Assembly (NCBI GenBank): GCA_023301765.1
Contig: JALZUC010000013.1
Location: 1 to 64,000, forward strand
Direction: 5' to 3'
Length of the DNA stretch: 64,000 nucleotides
Source of the DNA: Akkermansiaceae bacterium
GTDB taxonomy: Bacteria > Verrucomicrobiota > Verrucomicrobiia > Verrucomicrobiales > Akkermansiaceae
The first letter of the stretch is position 1, and every line of letters starts with the position of its first letter. The notes below the pieces were generated by a model. It ran no database searches. It saw only the letters and a program-made list of their open reading frames with translations, and was not told where the DNA came from. Both the position numbers and the translations under genes were made by a program. Positions 25,935-34,402 of this stretch are shown one piece after another.

Positions 25935-27032
25935 ATGCTGATCCTACCTATATTGGCCCTACTGTGCGCACCCGCGCTATGGGTCATTTTTGGCAAACCT
26001 AGATTTTTACCAACTACGGGTGCCATAGAGCATAAAAAGATCACCATAATTATCCCAGCACGTGATGAGGAAGAGAACATCCAAGTTCTGTTAGAATCAA
26101 TCAATCTGCAAAAACATGCACCTCATGAAATCATAGTTGTGAATGATGGCTCCACGGATAGCACAGCTAAGGTAGCACAAAAGCTTGGCGCCACTGTCCT
26201 AAATGCCAAACCTCTACCTCAAGGCTGGAAAGGTAAACCATGGGCGTGCCAACAAGGTGCAACTACAGCCACAGGTGAATGGCTTCTCTTTCTAGATGCG
26301 GATACATTCATGGCTTCAGAAGACTTCCTTTCTCGTCTTGGTTACCTAACAGTATCTGAAAACCATGTATTCTCCATCTGCCCGTGGCACTATATAAAGC
26401 GCCCATACGAGCAACTTTCTGCTTTTTTTAATGTTCTCATGCTCATAGGTATGGATGCCTTTGGTGCTGACCAAACATCTCAAAAAGACACACGTCTCGT
26501 AGGCCAATGTATGCTCATTTCAACTCCCGTTTATGAACAGTGCGACGGACATGAAACTGTTAAAAATGAAGTGTTAGAAAACTACAAACTCTCGACCACA
26601 CTCAAAGATCTCGGTATAAAAAGATCATGTATAATGGGGAAAGGCCACCTCAGTATGCGCATGTTCTCAGGTGGTTTTTTAGAACTATGGAATAGTTGGA
26701 AGAAAGGATTTATCTCTGGAGCAGCAGATGTCTCTCCTAAGATCCTAGTATATTCATCAGTGTGGATAACAAGTATGTTCATAGCAATAGGGTCATTAAT
26801 TACTGCCTCAGTGAGGCAAGAATCAGTCATGTTTGTAATTATCACATGTGCCGCATACATCACTCACGCGACTCTTTGTTTATTCGCTTTTCGCCAAGTA
26901 GGTAGATTCTCATTTCTAAACGCTTTCCTATTTCCTATCAGCCTCACGTTCTATCACTTATTATTTATCTCGGCATTAATAAGTGTTAAGCAAGGTAAGA
27001 AAGTCACATGGAAAGGACGTGATGTTAGCTGA
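25935..27032 (+). CDS. crtQ: CrtQ-like family 2 glycosyltransferase
   Basis: It is predicted to glycosylate the carboxyl group of the C30 carotenoic acid, giving a sugar ester. The 365-aa membrane-associated GT2 protein has an N-terminal TM helix (residues 1-20) and the nucleotide-sugar fold ITIIIPARDEEENIQVL with VVNDGSTDST. The DxD-like LFLDADTF follows, and then LVGQCMLISTPVYEQCDG. Two or three C-terminal helices end in VTWKGRDVS, echoing the S. aureus CrtQ ending. The sugar is not readable from sequence. Rubritalea makes xylosyl esters. It overlaps crtO by 11 bp, so the two are translationally coupled. Confidence 0.85.
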   Translation: MLILPILALLCAPALWVIFGKPRFLPTTGAIEHKKITIIIPARDEEENIQVLLESINLQKHAPHEIIVVNDGSTDSTAKVAQKLGATVLNAKPLPQGWKGKPWACQQGATTATGEWLLFLDADTFMASEDFLSRLGYLTVSENHVFSICPWHYIKRPYEQLSAFFNVLMLIGMDAFGADQTSQKDTRLVGQCMLISTPVYEQCDGHETVKNEVLENYKLSTTLKDLGIKRSCIMGKGHLSMRMFSGGFLELWNSWKKGFISGAADVSPKILVYSSVWITSMFIAIGSLITASVRQESVMFVIITCAAYITHATLCLFAFRQVGRFSFLNAFLFPISLTFYHLLFISALISVKQGKKVTWKGRDVS

Positions 27033-27492
27033 TATACCATTAATCTGGATTGCCTTGATTAATACTCTTGGTATTCCACTAACACACCTCGCTATCGCGT
27101 GGGTGAGCACTCAGCTACCACGGACATGGTTCGCTAAAAAACAAACCTACGCAGGAGCTAACAATACAGAAATCTACGAAAAACTCTTTTTTGTTCGATC
27201 GTGGAAACATCTTTTACCTGATGGGGCACCATGGTTTAAAGGGTTTGCAAAAAGCTCGCTGGAGTCCACAGATCCAGACTATCTGAGAACGTTCATAACA
27301 GAAACTAGACGTGGCGAGTTTTCCCACTGGATGCAAATTGTCGCCATCTGCTGTTTGACTATTATCAACCCGTGGCCTGCTAAACTCATCATAACAGTCT
27401 ACGCACTGTTATCTAATATGCCGTGTATTATTAACCTTAGATATACTCGTATTCGCATGCTGAGAGTATTAACTAAGGAAAAAATAACTTAG
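27022..27492 (+). CDS. crtO: CrtO-like glycosyl-carotenoid acyltransferase
   Basis: It is predicted to acylate the sugar of the carotenoid glycosyl ester, the last step in staphyloxanthin-type pigments. The 156-aa membrane protein has an N-terminal helix (about 6-28), FFVRSWKHLLPDGAPWFKGF, FITETRRGEFSHWMQ (the His-containing motif shared with S. aureus CrtO) and the hydrophobic end YALLSNMPCIINLRYTRIRM. This motif order matches S. aureus CrtO (FYVRKWKH, ETKRAELIHW, ANVPIIIVQRYNR as I remember it). I chose the ATG at 27022, inside crtQ and preceded by AAAGGA, one of the few Shine-Dalgarno-like runs here. Its stop lies inside an AT-rich dyad shared with the convergent photolyase gene. Confidence 0.82.
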   Translation: MLADIPLIWIALINTLGIPLTHLAIAWVSTQLPRTWFAKKQTYAGANNTEIYEKLFFVRSWKHLLPDGAPWFKGFAKSSLESTDPDYLRTFITETRRGEFSHWMQIVAICCLTIINPWPAKLIITVYALLSNMPCIINLRYTRIRMLRVLTKEKIT

Positions 27493-27498
27493 TTATTT
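27482..27498. terminator. AT-rich dyad between crtO and photolyase genes
   Basis: AAATAAC (27482-27488), loop TTA, GTTATTT (27492-27498) form a 7-bp stem spanning the crtO stop and the photolyase stop. A-rich sequence lies on the left and T-rich on the right. The stem is weak because it is AT-rich, but its position suits a bidirectional terminator. Confidence 0.35.
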
Positions 27499-28918
27499 AT
27501 TTAACCCGTTCTTTGAACTCTCTGTAGGCATTAAGAGCCCCGTCTCTACCTTCAGAGAGATTAATCATCCGTTCGGGGTAAGTATCACCAAGTTTGACAC
27601 CATAAGCAGCAAGTTCAATTTCTGTAAGCTCCCACGGCTCATGGATCAACTTACCAGGAATCTTGGCTAGCTCAGGTAGATATCTCCTGACATACTCTCC
27701 ATCTTTATCGAACTTCTTCGCCTGTAGAAGTGGGTTGAAAACTCTGAAATATGGCGCTGCGTCAGCACCGCACCCGCCTACCCACTGCCAACCCATAGTA
27801 TTATTTGGTAAATCCGCATCCACTAAAGTATCCCAAAACCAATCCGCTCCAGACTGCCACTCTTGTAGCAGATGTTTTACAAGAAATGACCCCACTACCA
27901 TACGCGCACGATTATGCATCCAGCCAGTTTCCCAGAGCTGACGCATAGCAGCATCAATCACAGGGTAGCCAGTCTGTGCTTTTCGCCAGCGTGCTACCAT
28001 CTCTTCTGAGTTTTTCCATGGAAACTGCTCATACTCGGGACGCAGCGACTTCTCTACAGAGTGTGGAAAGTGATAGATGAGGTGATGGGAAAAATCTCTC
28101 CAGTAAAGCTGGCGAACGTAGCCATGCATCACTGTTTCTCCGGAATCTTTAAGATAGTGGTAAATCTCCCTTACACCTATTTGCCCGAAGTGTAGATAAG
28201 GAGCCATTCTCGATGTACCGTCATCGGACATCATATCACGAGCTATGTTATATTCTCTAACAGGTTTTTTCGAGAACAGTTTTAATCTCTCCTTAGCTGC
28301 CTTACGCGTAGGTTGCCAAGTTTTATAAAACGTCTTATCCCAAGGTATCTGAGGTAAGAGACTGAGCATATCAAGATCTCTACCCGTGGCGTTCACCCAT
28401 CTGGCTGCATCGAGATTTACATCTGTAAGTATAGGCACCTCAATATCACGACAGCGTTTCCAGTATGGGGTAAAGACCTGATAAGGCCTACCTGATAAAT
28501 TACTGATAGCGTGAGGTTCATTTAAAACACTTGAGTTAAAACTCTCCACCTCAACACCGTCAGCGACAAGTTGCTTTTTAACATCAGTATCCAGCTTAAT
28601 AGCATCAGGTTGATAACGTCGGTTCCAGAACACCGCGTCAATATTATACTCCCTAACTAGTGAGCAAAGAGCTTCACACACATCATCAGACTGCTCCAAA
28701 TATAAGTCTGCACCTACATCCTTAAGTTGCGCGTCTAAGTCCGCCAGCGCATGATGTAACCACCACTGAGACGCACCACCTTCGCTCAGTTGCTTCGGTT
28801 GATTAACCCCATGGATATAAACTGGAAGAATTTCCGCTCCAGATGCAATAGCAGATAGTAATGCACTATTATCCTGAAGACGTAAATCCCTTCGAAACCA
28901 AACGAGACAGCGTTTCAT
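27497..28918 (-). CDS. phrB: Deoxyribodipyrimidine photolyase
   Basis: This flavoenzyme uses blue light to reverse UV-induced pyrimidine dimers. The 473-aa protein has the N-terminal antenna domain (LVWFRRDLRLQDNSAL) and the C-terminal FAD domain. The latter includes GRPYQVFTPYWK, DGTSRMAPYLHFGQIGVREI, GYPVIDAAMRQLWETGWMHN and RARMVVGSFLVKHLL. DADLPNNTMGWQWVGGCGAD and PYFRVFNP follow. The class I CPD photolyase pattern is clear, though a cryptochrome-like function cannot be excluded. Standing beside the carotenoid genes, it suggests a light-protection neighbourhood. The 213-bp gap upstream of its start shows no gene. Confidence 0.92.
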   Translation of the reverse strand: MKRCLVWFRRDLRLQDNSALLSAIASGAEILPVYIHGVNQPKQLSEGGASQWWLHHALADLDAQLKDVGADLYLEQSDDVCEALCSLVREYNIDAVFWNRRYQPDAIKLDTDVKKQLVADGVEVESFNSSVLNEPHAISNLSGRPYQVFTPYWKRCRDIEVPILTDVNLDAARWVNATGRDLDMLSLLPQIPWDKTFYKTWQPTRKAAKERLKLFSKKPVREYNIARDMMSDDGTSRMAPYLHFGQIGVREIYHYLKDSGETVMHGYVRQLYWRDFSHHLIYHFPHSVEKSLRPEYEQFPWKNSEEMVARWRKAQTGYPVIDAAMRQLWETGWMHNRARMVVGSFLVKHLLQEWQSGADWFWDTLVDADLPNNTMGWQWVGGCGADAAPYFRVFNPLLQAKKFDKDGEYVRRYLPELAKIPGKLIHEPWELTEIELAAYGVKLGDTYPERMINLSEGRDGALNAYREFKERVK

Positions 28919-29131
28919 AGATCAGTCTCTTAAACTAAACTGTGTAAAAAGTAAACCCCCACTCCACCAAGAGCCTATCCAGCCAGGAAGAGTGAGTTAT
29001 TTCTATAAACTTTGTGAGACATTGCACTAATTTTTCTCATTAGCAGTAAATTCTTAATACCCCTGTGGGTTTGAAATAAATAATGAACTATTTACCCTAA
29101 CTGAGTATTACCTCGGTTCGAACCGTATTTT

Positions 29132-29596
29132 TTAAGGAAACAATGGCACTATCATTTCCAAATACGCTCCCTGCTGGGGTGGCTTCAAATTTGAAAAATA
29201 GATAACCGAGGCATTACTCACATGGATTCCACCGGCCTGACTACCTAGTAGCCACTGCGTAAGTTCTGCAAAGTCTGGATTATGCCCACAGAGCGCTACT
29301 GTATTAAAGTCCTGATAGGCTACTAGCTCCTTGATCGCCACGGATGGCCTCATACCACATGCCAGCCATGTCTCAGATACTGGAGAGCCTAGACCAGCAG
29401 CTTCGCAAAATAACTCTGCCGTCTGGCTCGCCCTTACAAAAGGGCTTGTGATTGTGATGTCTGGAATCAGCCGCTTCTCTTTAAGAAATCCCCCCACCCT
29501 ACGAGCCTGTTCCCTGCCCGACTCAGTAAGTGAGCGAGCAGAGTCATCCATCGCAAAGCCTTCAGCCTCTGCGTGACGGATAATAAGGAGGTTCAT
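29132..29596 (-). CDS. sixA: SixA-type phosphohistidine phosphatase
   Basis: This histidine-phosphatase-superfamily protein of 154 aa has the catalytic motif LLIIRHAEAEG at residues 3-13 and the second His in VALCGHNPDFAELTQWLLG near residue 105. Family members remove phosphate from phosphohistidine of phosphotransfer proteins. The actual substrate here is unknown. It starts 10 bp downstream of fabG in the same direction and is probably co-transcribed. This pairing gives no clear functional clue. Confidence 0.85.
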   Translation of the reverse strand: MNLLIIRHAEAEGFAMDDSARSLTESGREQARRVGGFLKEKRLIPDITITSPFVRASQTAELFCEAAGLGSPVSETWLACGMRPSVAIKELVAYQDFNTVALCGHNPDFAELTQWLLGSQAGGIHVSNASVIYFSNLKPPQQGAYLEMIVPLFP

Positions 29597-29606
29597 GAGG
29601 CTAAAA

Positions 29607-30353
29607 CTACATCGTCATACCACCATCAGAGGCTATCACCTGCCCGGTGATATAGCGTGCCTCAGCGCTGGCAAGAAATAGAGTAATAGCTGCAATATCC
29701 TCAGTAGACCCCATTTCCTTAAGAGGAATATTTTCTACAATACCTTCTTTTTGCGCATCGCTAAGCTCATCTGTCATATCAGTGACGATAAAGCCTGGAG
29801 CAATGGCGTTACAAGTCACCTTGCGCCCTGCTAGCTCACGGGCTACCGATTTGGTAAAGCCTATGAGTCCAGCCTTACTCGCGGCATAGTTTACCTGCCC
29901 AGCATTACCAATGAGACCGATCACTGAGCTGATATTGATAATCCGCGGATCAGCAGCCTTCATCATCGTGCGCTGGAATGCCTTTACGGTGTTAAATGCA
30001 CCCTTAAGATTAGTATCCAGAACGGTGTCCCAGTCCTCATCCTTCATACGCATCATCAGTCCATCACGGGTAACACCTGCATTATTAACGAGGATATTTA
30101 CTGTGCCGAAGTCAGCGATAATCTCTTTCCCAAGTGCCTGCACAGCATCATGGTCTGCTACATCCACCGCATAGGCTTTAGCGGCACCTGGATACTCCGC
30201 ATTAATCGCCTCTGCAGCTGCACCACAGCTACCTTCACTACGGCTTACCACCGCTACCTTTCCGCCCTCAGCAGCAAATGCCTTAGCGATTTCTGATCCG
30301 ATGCCACGGCCTGCGCCTGTGACTACTGCTACCTTGTCTGTAAAACGTGCCAT
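29607..30353 (-). CDS. fabG: 3-oxoacyl-ACP reductase
   Basis: This short-chain dehydrogenase is predicted to reduce 3-oxoacyl-ACP in fatty-acid elongation with NADPH. The 248-aa protein has TGAGRGIGSEIAKAF (cofactor motif, residues 12-26), NNAGVTRDGLMMRMK (about 88-102), the catalytic Ser in NISSVIG, YAASKAGLIGF (YxxxK), and CNAIAPGFIVTDMT. All match FabG closely. It is isolated from other fab genes and acpP. GAGGA lies at a standard Shine-Dalgarno distance before its ATG, which is unusual in this window. Confidence 0.93.
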   Translation of the reverse strand: MARFTDKVAVVTGAGRGIGSEIAKAFAAEGGKVAVVSRSEGSCGAAAEAINAEYPGAAKAYAVDVADHDAVQALGKEIIADFGTVNILVNNAGVTRDGLMMRMKDEDWDTVLDTNLKGAFNTVKAFQRTMMKAADPRIINISSVIGLIGNAGQVNYAASKAGLIGFTKSVARELAGRKVTCNAIAPGFIVTDMTDELSDAQKEGIVENIPLKEMGSTEDIAAITLFLASAEARYITGQVIASDGGMTM

Positions 30354-30577
30354 GCGTATTTCCTCACATGTTTTCCCCAGAATGCCAACTCTGAAAAACG
30401 AGAACTCTTATTTTAAGCCCCCCCTCTCAATAAAATAAAGCTAGGAGCCTGCCCCTGAAATCGAGATTGAAGTCATACTTCTCAATGAAGACCCTTGACC
30501 ATACTCTGAAAAAAGCGCACCCATGCCCTGCCTCCGGTAACTTTACCTCCCCATCATCAACGCTACCTTTTATCTAT

Positions 30578-30970
30578 ATGAACTACGAAACTTATCGCAT
30601 CATTCACTTCATCGGCCTATTCACTCTCATGTTTGCCTTTGGATCCCTATTCACAGGAGAAAAAACTACCAAAGCTCAAGCAATAGGTCACGGCATAGGT
30701 CTTATCCTCATCTTGCTAGGTGGTTTTGGAATGCAGGCAAAGTTGAAAGATGCTTACACAGCAGTCTACGGCTCAAGCTTTCCTACATGGCTGATTCTTA
30801 AGTTTGTCATCTGGGTAATCTTTGGAGGTTGTATGGTATTGGCAAAGCGCCGCGTCATCAAAGGTGCTGCCGCATGGGTTCTCATCATTGCTATAGGTTC
30901 TGCTAGTGCATACCTTGCACTTAAAAAGCCAGCATTTGGTAATAAACCTGCCGCCGCACAGGCTGAGTAA
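30578..30970 (+). CDS. Four-helix integral membrane protein, unknown
   Basis: The 130-aa protein has four hydrophobic helices (about residues 5-22, 35-52, 70-87, 93-112) and a polar, Ala/Pro-rich tail ending AAAQAE. The N-terminus MNYETYRIIHFIGLFTLMFAF has a His in the first helix, and SSFPTWLILKFVIW is the third. It resembles small heme-binding or SirB2-like membrane proteins, but I cannot name it. I picked the ATG before NYETYR because an upstream in-frame ATG adds a poorly hydrophobic, Pro/Ser-rich stretch. It lies about 32 bp before the tRNA selenouridine synthase gene. Confidence 0.7.
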   Translation: MNYETYRIIHFIGLFTLMFAFGSLFTGEKTTKAQAIGHGIGLILILLGGFGMQAKLKDAYTAVYGSSFPTWLILKFVIWVIFGGCMVLAKRRVIKGAAAWVLIIAIGSASAYLALKKPAFGNKPAAAQAE

Positions 30971-31001
30971 TCTCGCCCCCCTTGGGCATACCCGTTTCGT
31001 C

Positions 31002-32060
31002 ATGAAACATGTCGAGACTATTACCCTACCTCACGATCTTGGTGACTTTACCGAGATCATCGATGTGCGTGCTCCTAGCGAGTATGTAGAAGATCACCTG
31101 CCTGGGGCGATTAATCTCCCCGTGCTCAATGATGCTGAGCGCGAGCAGGTAGGGACTCTTTATAATGGCGATCCCTTTAGCGCGCGTAAGATGGGTGCTG
31201 CGATGATTTCTAACAATGCCGCTAAACATCTAGCAGAACACTTTGCTGAAAAGGATAAAAGCTACGCCCCCCTAGTCTACTGCTGGCGCGGTGGTATGCG
31301 CTCCGGCTCCTTTGCTCACATCCTCCGATCCATCGGCTGGCGCGCACGTATCATTGATGGCGGCTATAAGGCTTTTCGCAAATTTGTATCTGATGATCTC
31401 ACTAGCCTATTTGCCAATCCTGACTTCCACCTCACCGTGCTAGGTGGCCCTACTGGCGTGGCAAAAACTCGGATGCTCCACACTCTCCGCGCTCAAGGAG
31501 CACAGATTCTAGACCTAGAAGGACTGGCGAACCATCGGGGCTCCGTGCTCGGCCTCACTCCTGATACCACTCAGTGTAGTCAAAAGCATTTTGAAACAAA
31601 GCTCTGGCACGCGGTCTCTCAGCTAGACCCTAACAAAAGAATATTCACAGAGGCGGAGAGTAACCGTATAGGAAAGCTCCACTGCCCACCGGCACTGTGG
31701 AAAAAACTCGGTGAAGGCACTGTGATAGAGCTGAAGATGTCCACTGCTCAGCGCGCTAAGTTTTTACTCGATGACTACCCCCATTTCACCGAGCAGCCTG
31801 AGCATTTAAAATCATTATTAGAGAGACTCACTAAACTCCGTGGACATGAGCAGGTGCAGCAGTGGCATGAGCAGATAGATACTGGAAAATGGCAGGAGTT
31901 TGTCACTTCAGTTCTAGATGATCATTATGATCTCGTCTACCGCCGCGCTGGTGATGAAAAGTCAAACTACGCCATCCCCACCACCACTGTGGAGTTATCC
32001 AGCTTCACCACTGAGGAGCTCACAGAAGTAGCCCAGAAACTCATCCAGCTCAAGCTGTGA
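31002..32060 (+). CDS. mnmH: tRNA 2-selenouridine synthase
   Basis: It replaces sulfur of 2-thiouridine at tRNA wobble position 34 with selenium, via a geranylated intermediate. The 352-aa protein has an N-terminal rhodanese domain (IIDVRAPSEYVEDHLPGAIN; active Cys in VYCWRGGMRSGS near residue 93) and a P-loop domain (GGPTGVAKTRML near 150, LDLEGLANHRGSVLG near 172). Both are typical of MnmH/SelU. Selenophosphate synthetase (selD) is not in the window, so selenium supply depends on a gene elsewhere. The upstream in-frame ATG at 30906 lies inside the preceding gene and is rejected. Its stop overlaps the tatD start. Confidence 0.88.
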   Translation: MKHVETITLPHDLGDFTEIIDVRAPSEYVEDHLPGAINLPVLNDAEREQVGTLYNGDPFSARKMGAAMISNNAAKHLAEHFAEKDKSYAPLVYCWRGGMRSGSFAHILRSIGWRARIIDGGYKAFRKFVSDDLTSLFANPDFHLTVLGGPTGVAKTRMLHTLRAQGAQILDLEGLANHRGSVLGLTPDTTQCSQKHFETKLWHAVSQLDPNKRIFTEAESNRIGKLHCPPALWKKLGEGTVIELKMSTAQRAKFLLDDYPHFTEQPEHLKSLLERLTKLRGHEQVQQWHEQIDTGKWQEFVTSVLDDHYDLVYRRAGDEKSNYAIPTTTVELSSFTTEELTEVAQKLIQLKL

Positions 32061-32815
32061 GGGATGCTCATAATCACCTGCAAGACGCGCGCTTTGATGG
32101 CATACGCAGCAGAGTGATAGCGGAGATGTTAGAAGCTGGCATCACACACTGCGTGGTGAATGGTACATCACCTAGCGATTGGCCACATGTCGCTCATCTT
32201 GCTCAGAAATATCCAGATTTCATCATTCCATCCTTCGGCCTGCATCCATGGCAGAAGCCTACTGAGCACTGGTTAGATGATCTACTCCATTACCTAGATA
32301 CCACTCCCCACGCATGCCTGGGAGAGTGTGGACTGGATCGCTGGATCAAAGACTATGATCTGGATCAGCAAAAAGAAATTTTTACAACTCAGTTAGAAAT
32401 AGCCACTGAGCGTAACCTCCCACTCAGCATTCACTGTCTAAAAGCCTGGGGGACACTGATCGATATTCTAGCATCCCACACTCTCCCCGAGCGTGGCTTT
32501 CTCCTTCACTCCTATGGCGGCTCCGTAGAGCTTGTTCCGCGTCTTGCTGAGCTGGGTGCCTATTTTTCTTTTTCAGGCTATTTCCTACACTCACGGAAAT
32601 CCAAAGTAATCGAAGCATTCCAAGCTGTACCTGCTGAGCGACTCCTCCTAGAGACGGATGCTCCCGATATGCTACCACCGGATCACGCCAGCTCACACCC
32701 ATTAGCTGAGGGAGTGAACCATCCGGCTAATCTTAGTTTAATCGCAGAAACGATTTCCAAAGAAATAGATACTTCACTCATAGAGAGTAACTTCCATCAA
32801 TTTTTCATACATTAG
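32057..32815 (+). CDS. TatD-family metal-dependent hydrolase
   Basis: This predicted metal-dependent DNase/hydrolase of the amidohydrolase superfamily has 252 aa. Metal ligands are visible in DAHNHLQDAR (HxH), LGECGLDRW (Glu), LSIHCLKAWG (His), LLHSYGGS (His) and LLETDAPDM (Asp). The family is linked to 3'-5' exonuclease activity and DNA repair. The start is a GTG overlapping the mnmH stop (GTGA), giving translational coupling. The end lies about 37 bp before vapB. It appears shorter at the N-terminus than many TatD proteins but keeps all ligands. Confidence 0.86.
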   Translation: MRDAHNHLQDARFDGIRSRVIAEMLEAGITHCVVNGTSPSDWPHVAHLAQKYPDFIIPSFGLHPWQKPTEHWLDDLLHYLDTTPHACLGECGLDRWIKDYDLDQQKEIFTTQLEIATERNLPLSIHCLKAWGTLIDILASHTLPERGFLLHSYGGSVELVPRLAELGAYFSFSGYFLHSRKSKVIEAFQAVPAERLLLETDAPDMLPPDHASSHPLAEGVNHPANLSLIAETISKEIDTSLIESNFHQFFIH

Positions 32816-32852
32816 ATGTTGCGGTAATCATCAATGATGTTAATTTAGATTC

Positions 32853-33083
32853 ATGAGAACTACAATCACCATTGATGATACCCTCTTTGGGAAAGCCGCC
32901 GCCATTACTGGCGATGATAATGCCTCTAGCTTGCTCACTAAAGCACTGGAGATGCTAGTAGCCACTGAGTCTAAAAAGAGAATATTACGTCTCTCCGGCG
33001 GCGCCTCAGACTTTACCATCCCCGGTAGAGACTCCCGCACACTGAGCCACGTGGCAGAAGATCCAGCAGAATACAATAAGTAG
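32853..33083 (+). CDS. vapB: VapB-type antitoxin
   Basis: The 76-aa protein begins MRTTITIDDTLFGKAAAIT, a ribbon-helix-helix DNA-binding start typical of VapB antitoxins, followed by a helix (ASSLLTKALEML). The C-terminal tail (LRLSGGASDFTIPGRDSR) is the sort that wraps the toxin. It ends 2 bp before the toxin gene, in the same direction. The pair should be autoregulated by the antitoxin-toxin complex at the promoter just upstream, where a short CATC-AAT-GATG dyad is seen at 32829-32839. Confidence 0.85.
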   Translation: MRTTITIDDTLFGKAAAITGDDNASSLLTKALEMLVATESKKRILRLSGGASDFTIPGRDSRTLSHVAEDPAEYNK

Positions 33084-33085
33084 GC

Positions 33086-33460
33086 ATGAACGTACTCGCA
33101 GATACTAACATCTGGTGCCTCTTTTTCAGGTCTGGTCAGTCCACACTCAGCTCTCTCATCGAGTATGACTTTCTATCCACACACCCCCTCGTCATCGGTG
33201 AACTATCCGTAGGGAATTTACCTAAACGAAGGCAGACACTGTTAGACTTTAAGGCTTTCCCCTCTGTGCGCCCTGCTAGCTTTACAGAAACGCATCATTT
33301 TATAGAAAATAACCAGCTCTACGGAAAAGGACTCCAGTGGAATGACCTTAACATCCTTGCCAGTGTAGTGGCTAGTAGTGATACCCTATTATGGACTGAG
33401 GATAAGCGCCTAGCCGCTGTGGCAGAGCAATTTGATATCGCCTACACACCAGACTATTAA
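33086..33460 (+). CDS. vapC: VapC-type PIN-domain toxin
   Basis: This 124-aa PIN-domain ribonuclease is predicted to cleave RNA (often initiator tRNA or rRNA) when freed from VapB. The conserved acidic residues are present: LADTNIWCLFF (Asp6), VIGELSVGNLP (Glu), LQWNDLNILASVV (Asp) and LWTEDKRLAAVA (Asp). The active site therefore looks intact. It starts 3 bp after the vapB stop. Its 3' end faces the end of an epimerase gene just 2 bp away. Confidence 0.88.
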   Translation: MNVLADTNIWCLFFRSGQSTLSSLIEYDFLSTHPLVIGELSVGNLPKRRQTLLDFKAFPSVRPASFTETHHFIENNQLYGKGLQWNDLNILASVVASSDTLLWTEDKRLAAVAEQFDIAYTPDY

Positions 33461-33462
33461 AC

Positions 33463-34365
33463 CTACCACTCTGCGGGGCGCATTTTTTCATGGAGGAAAA
33501 CAAAGCCACTCTCGAGCAGTTTCTCCGGAGCCGCAGCGCAGCTGTCTAAGATAAGCTCAGGTGCCGTGCCAATAATAAATGTGCCAAGCCGCACAGCTAA
33601 CTCAGGTGCAGGAAGCCCTATAGGCATACCTACATATTTTCTAAAACGGCTCATCATCTCAGCATTACTAACAGTCTCAGGTGCAGCCATATTTACTGGG
33701 CCTATTAAAGTTTCATTCTTTATAATATGATCAATCACTCTTGGGACATCAGTGATGTGAACCCAGCTTACCATTTGTTTACCACTAGCCACTTTTCCAC
33801 CGAGGCCGATCTTTGCTAACATCGAAAGCACACGGTAAGGGTTCCCCTTTTCATCCGCCACTACCATGGCAGTTCGAAGAGCTACTCTGCGCACGCTTTC
33901 TGGAATATCAGCATCAAAGAGCGCCGCCTCCCACTTCTGCGCCACATCAGCTATAAAACCCTCACCATGTGCCCCAGATTCGTTCTGCGGTTCGGTAGAT
34001 ACTGTATCATAGATTCCTGAGCCACTGCCATTGATCCATAGGCTCGGTGGGTTTTCACTCGCAGCAATTGCACGGCCTAACAGTTCCGTGCTTTGTACTC
34101 TGGACTCAAGGATTTGCTTTTTATTTTCATCGTTATGCCGGCAGTTAATAGAACGTCCCACCATATTGATAATTACATCACTATCATCTAGCACAGAGAC
34201 CCACTCACCTAGCGATTGCCCATCCCAGTGGATGTAGCGGCACGCATCATGTAGCCCTTCCTCTCGCCTAGCCAGACCAGATACAGCCCACCCCTGCTCA
34301 GAGAAATACTCAGTAATATGCCGTGCCAAAAATCCATTAGCACCGGCGATTAGCAATTTTTTCAT
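33463..34365 (-). CDS. TIGR01777-family NAD-dependent epimerase-like protein (copy 1)
   Basis: This 300-aa Rossmann-fold protein is of the SDR epimerase/YfcH type (TIGR01777, including SulA-like proteins). The cofactor motif is LLIAGANGFLARHITEYF. CRYIHWDGQSLGEW and VIINMVGRSINCR, then SGKQMVSWVHITDVPRVIDH, are family hallmarks. The substrate is unknown. It is a close tandem paralogue of the next gene upstream. The ATG giving MKKLLIAGANG matches the neighbour's start. A longer upstream start is rejected. It is the last gene of the DCC-membrane-SDR-SDR operon. Confidence 0.87.
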   Translation of the reverse strand: MKKLLIAGANGFLARHITEYFSEQGWAVSGLARREEGLHDACRYIHWDGQSLGEWVSVLDDSDVIINMVGRSINCRHNDENKKQILESRVQSTELLGRAIAASENPPSLWINGSGSGIYDTVSTEPQNESGAHGEGFIADVAQKWEAALFDADIPESVRRVALRTAMVVADEKGNPYRVLSMLAKIGLGGKVASGKQMVSWVHITDVPRVIDHIIKNETLIGPVNMAAPETVSNAEMMSRFRKYVGMPIGLPAPELAVRLGTFIIGTAPELILDSCAAAPEKLLESGFVFLHEKMRPAEW

Positions 34366-34402
34366 AGTCAAAATGATATCTAGATTCTGGTGGAATGATA
34401 GT

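Noticed and set aside
20975-27492. Recent horizontal transfer of the carotenoid genes from staphylococci
   Set aside because: Base composition and codon choice look like the neighbours by eye, the gene order is rearranged and split over both strands, and no mobile element flanks the cluster.
32827-32840. CATC-AAT-GATG dyad before vapB
   Set aside because: Only four bases per arm. The position suits an antitoxin operator, but the match is too short to call a separate feature.
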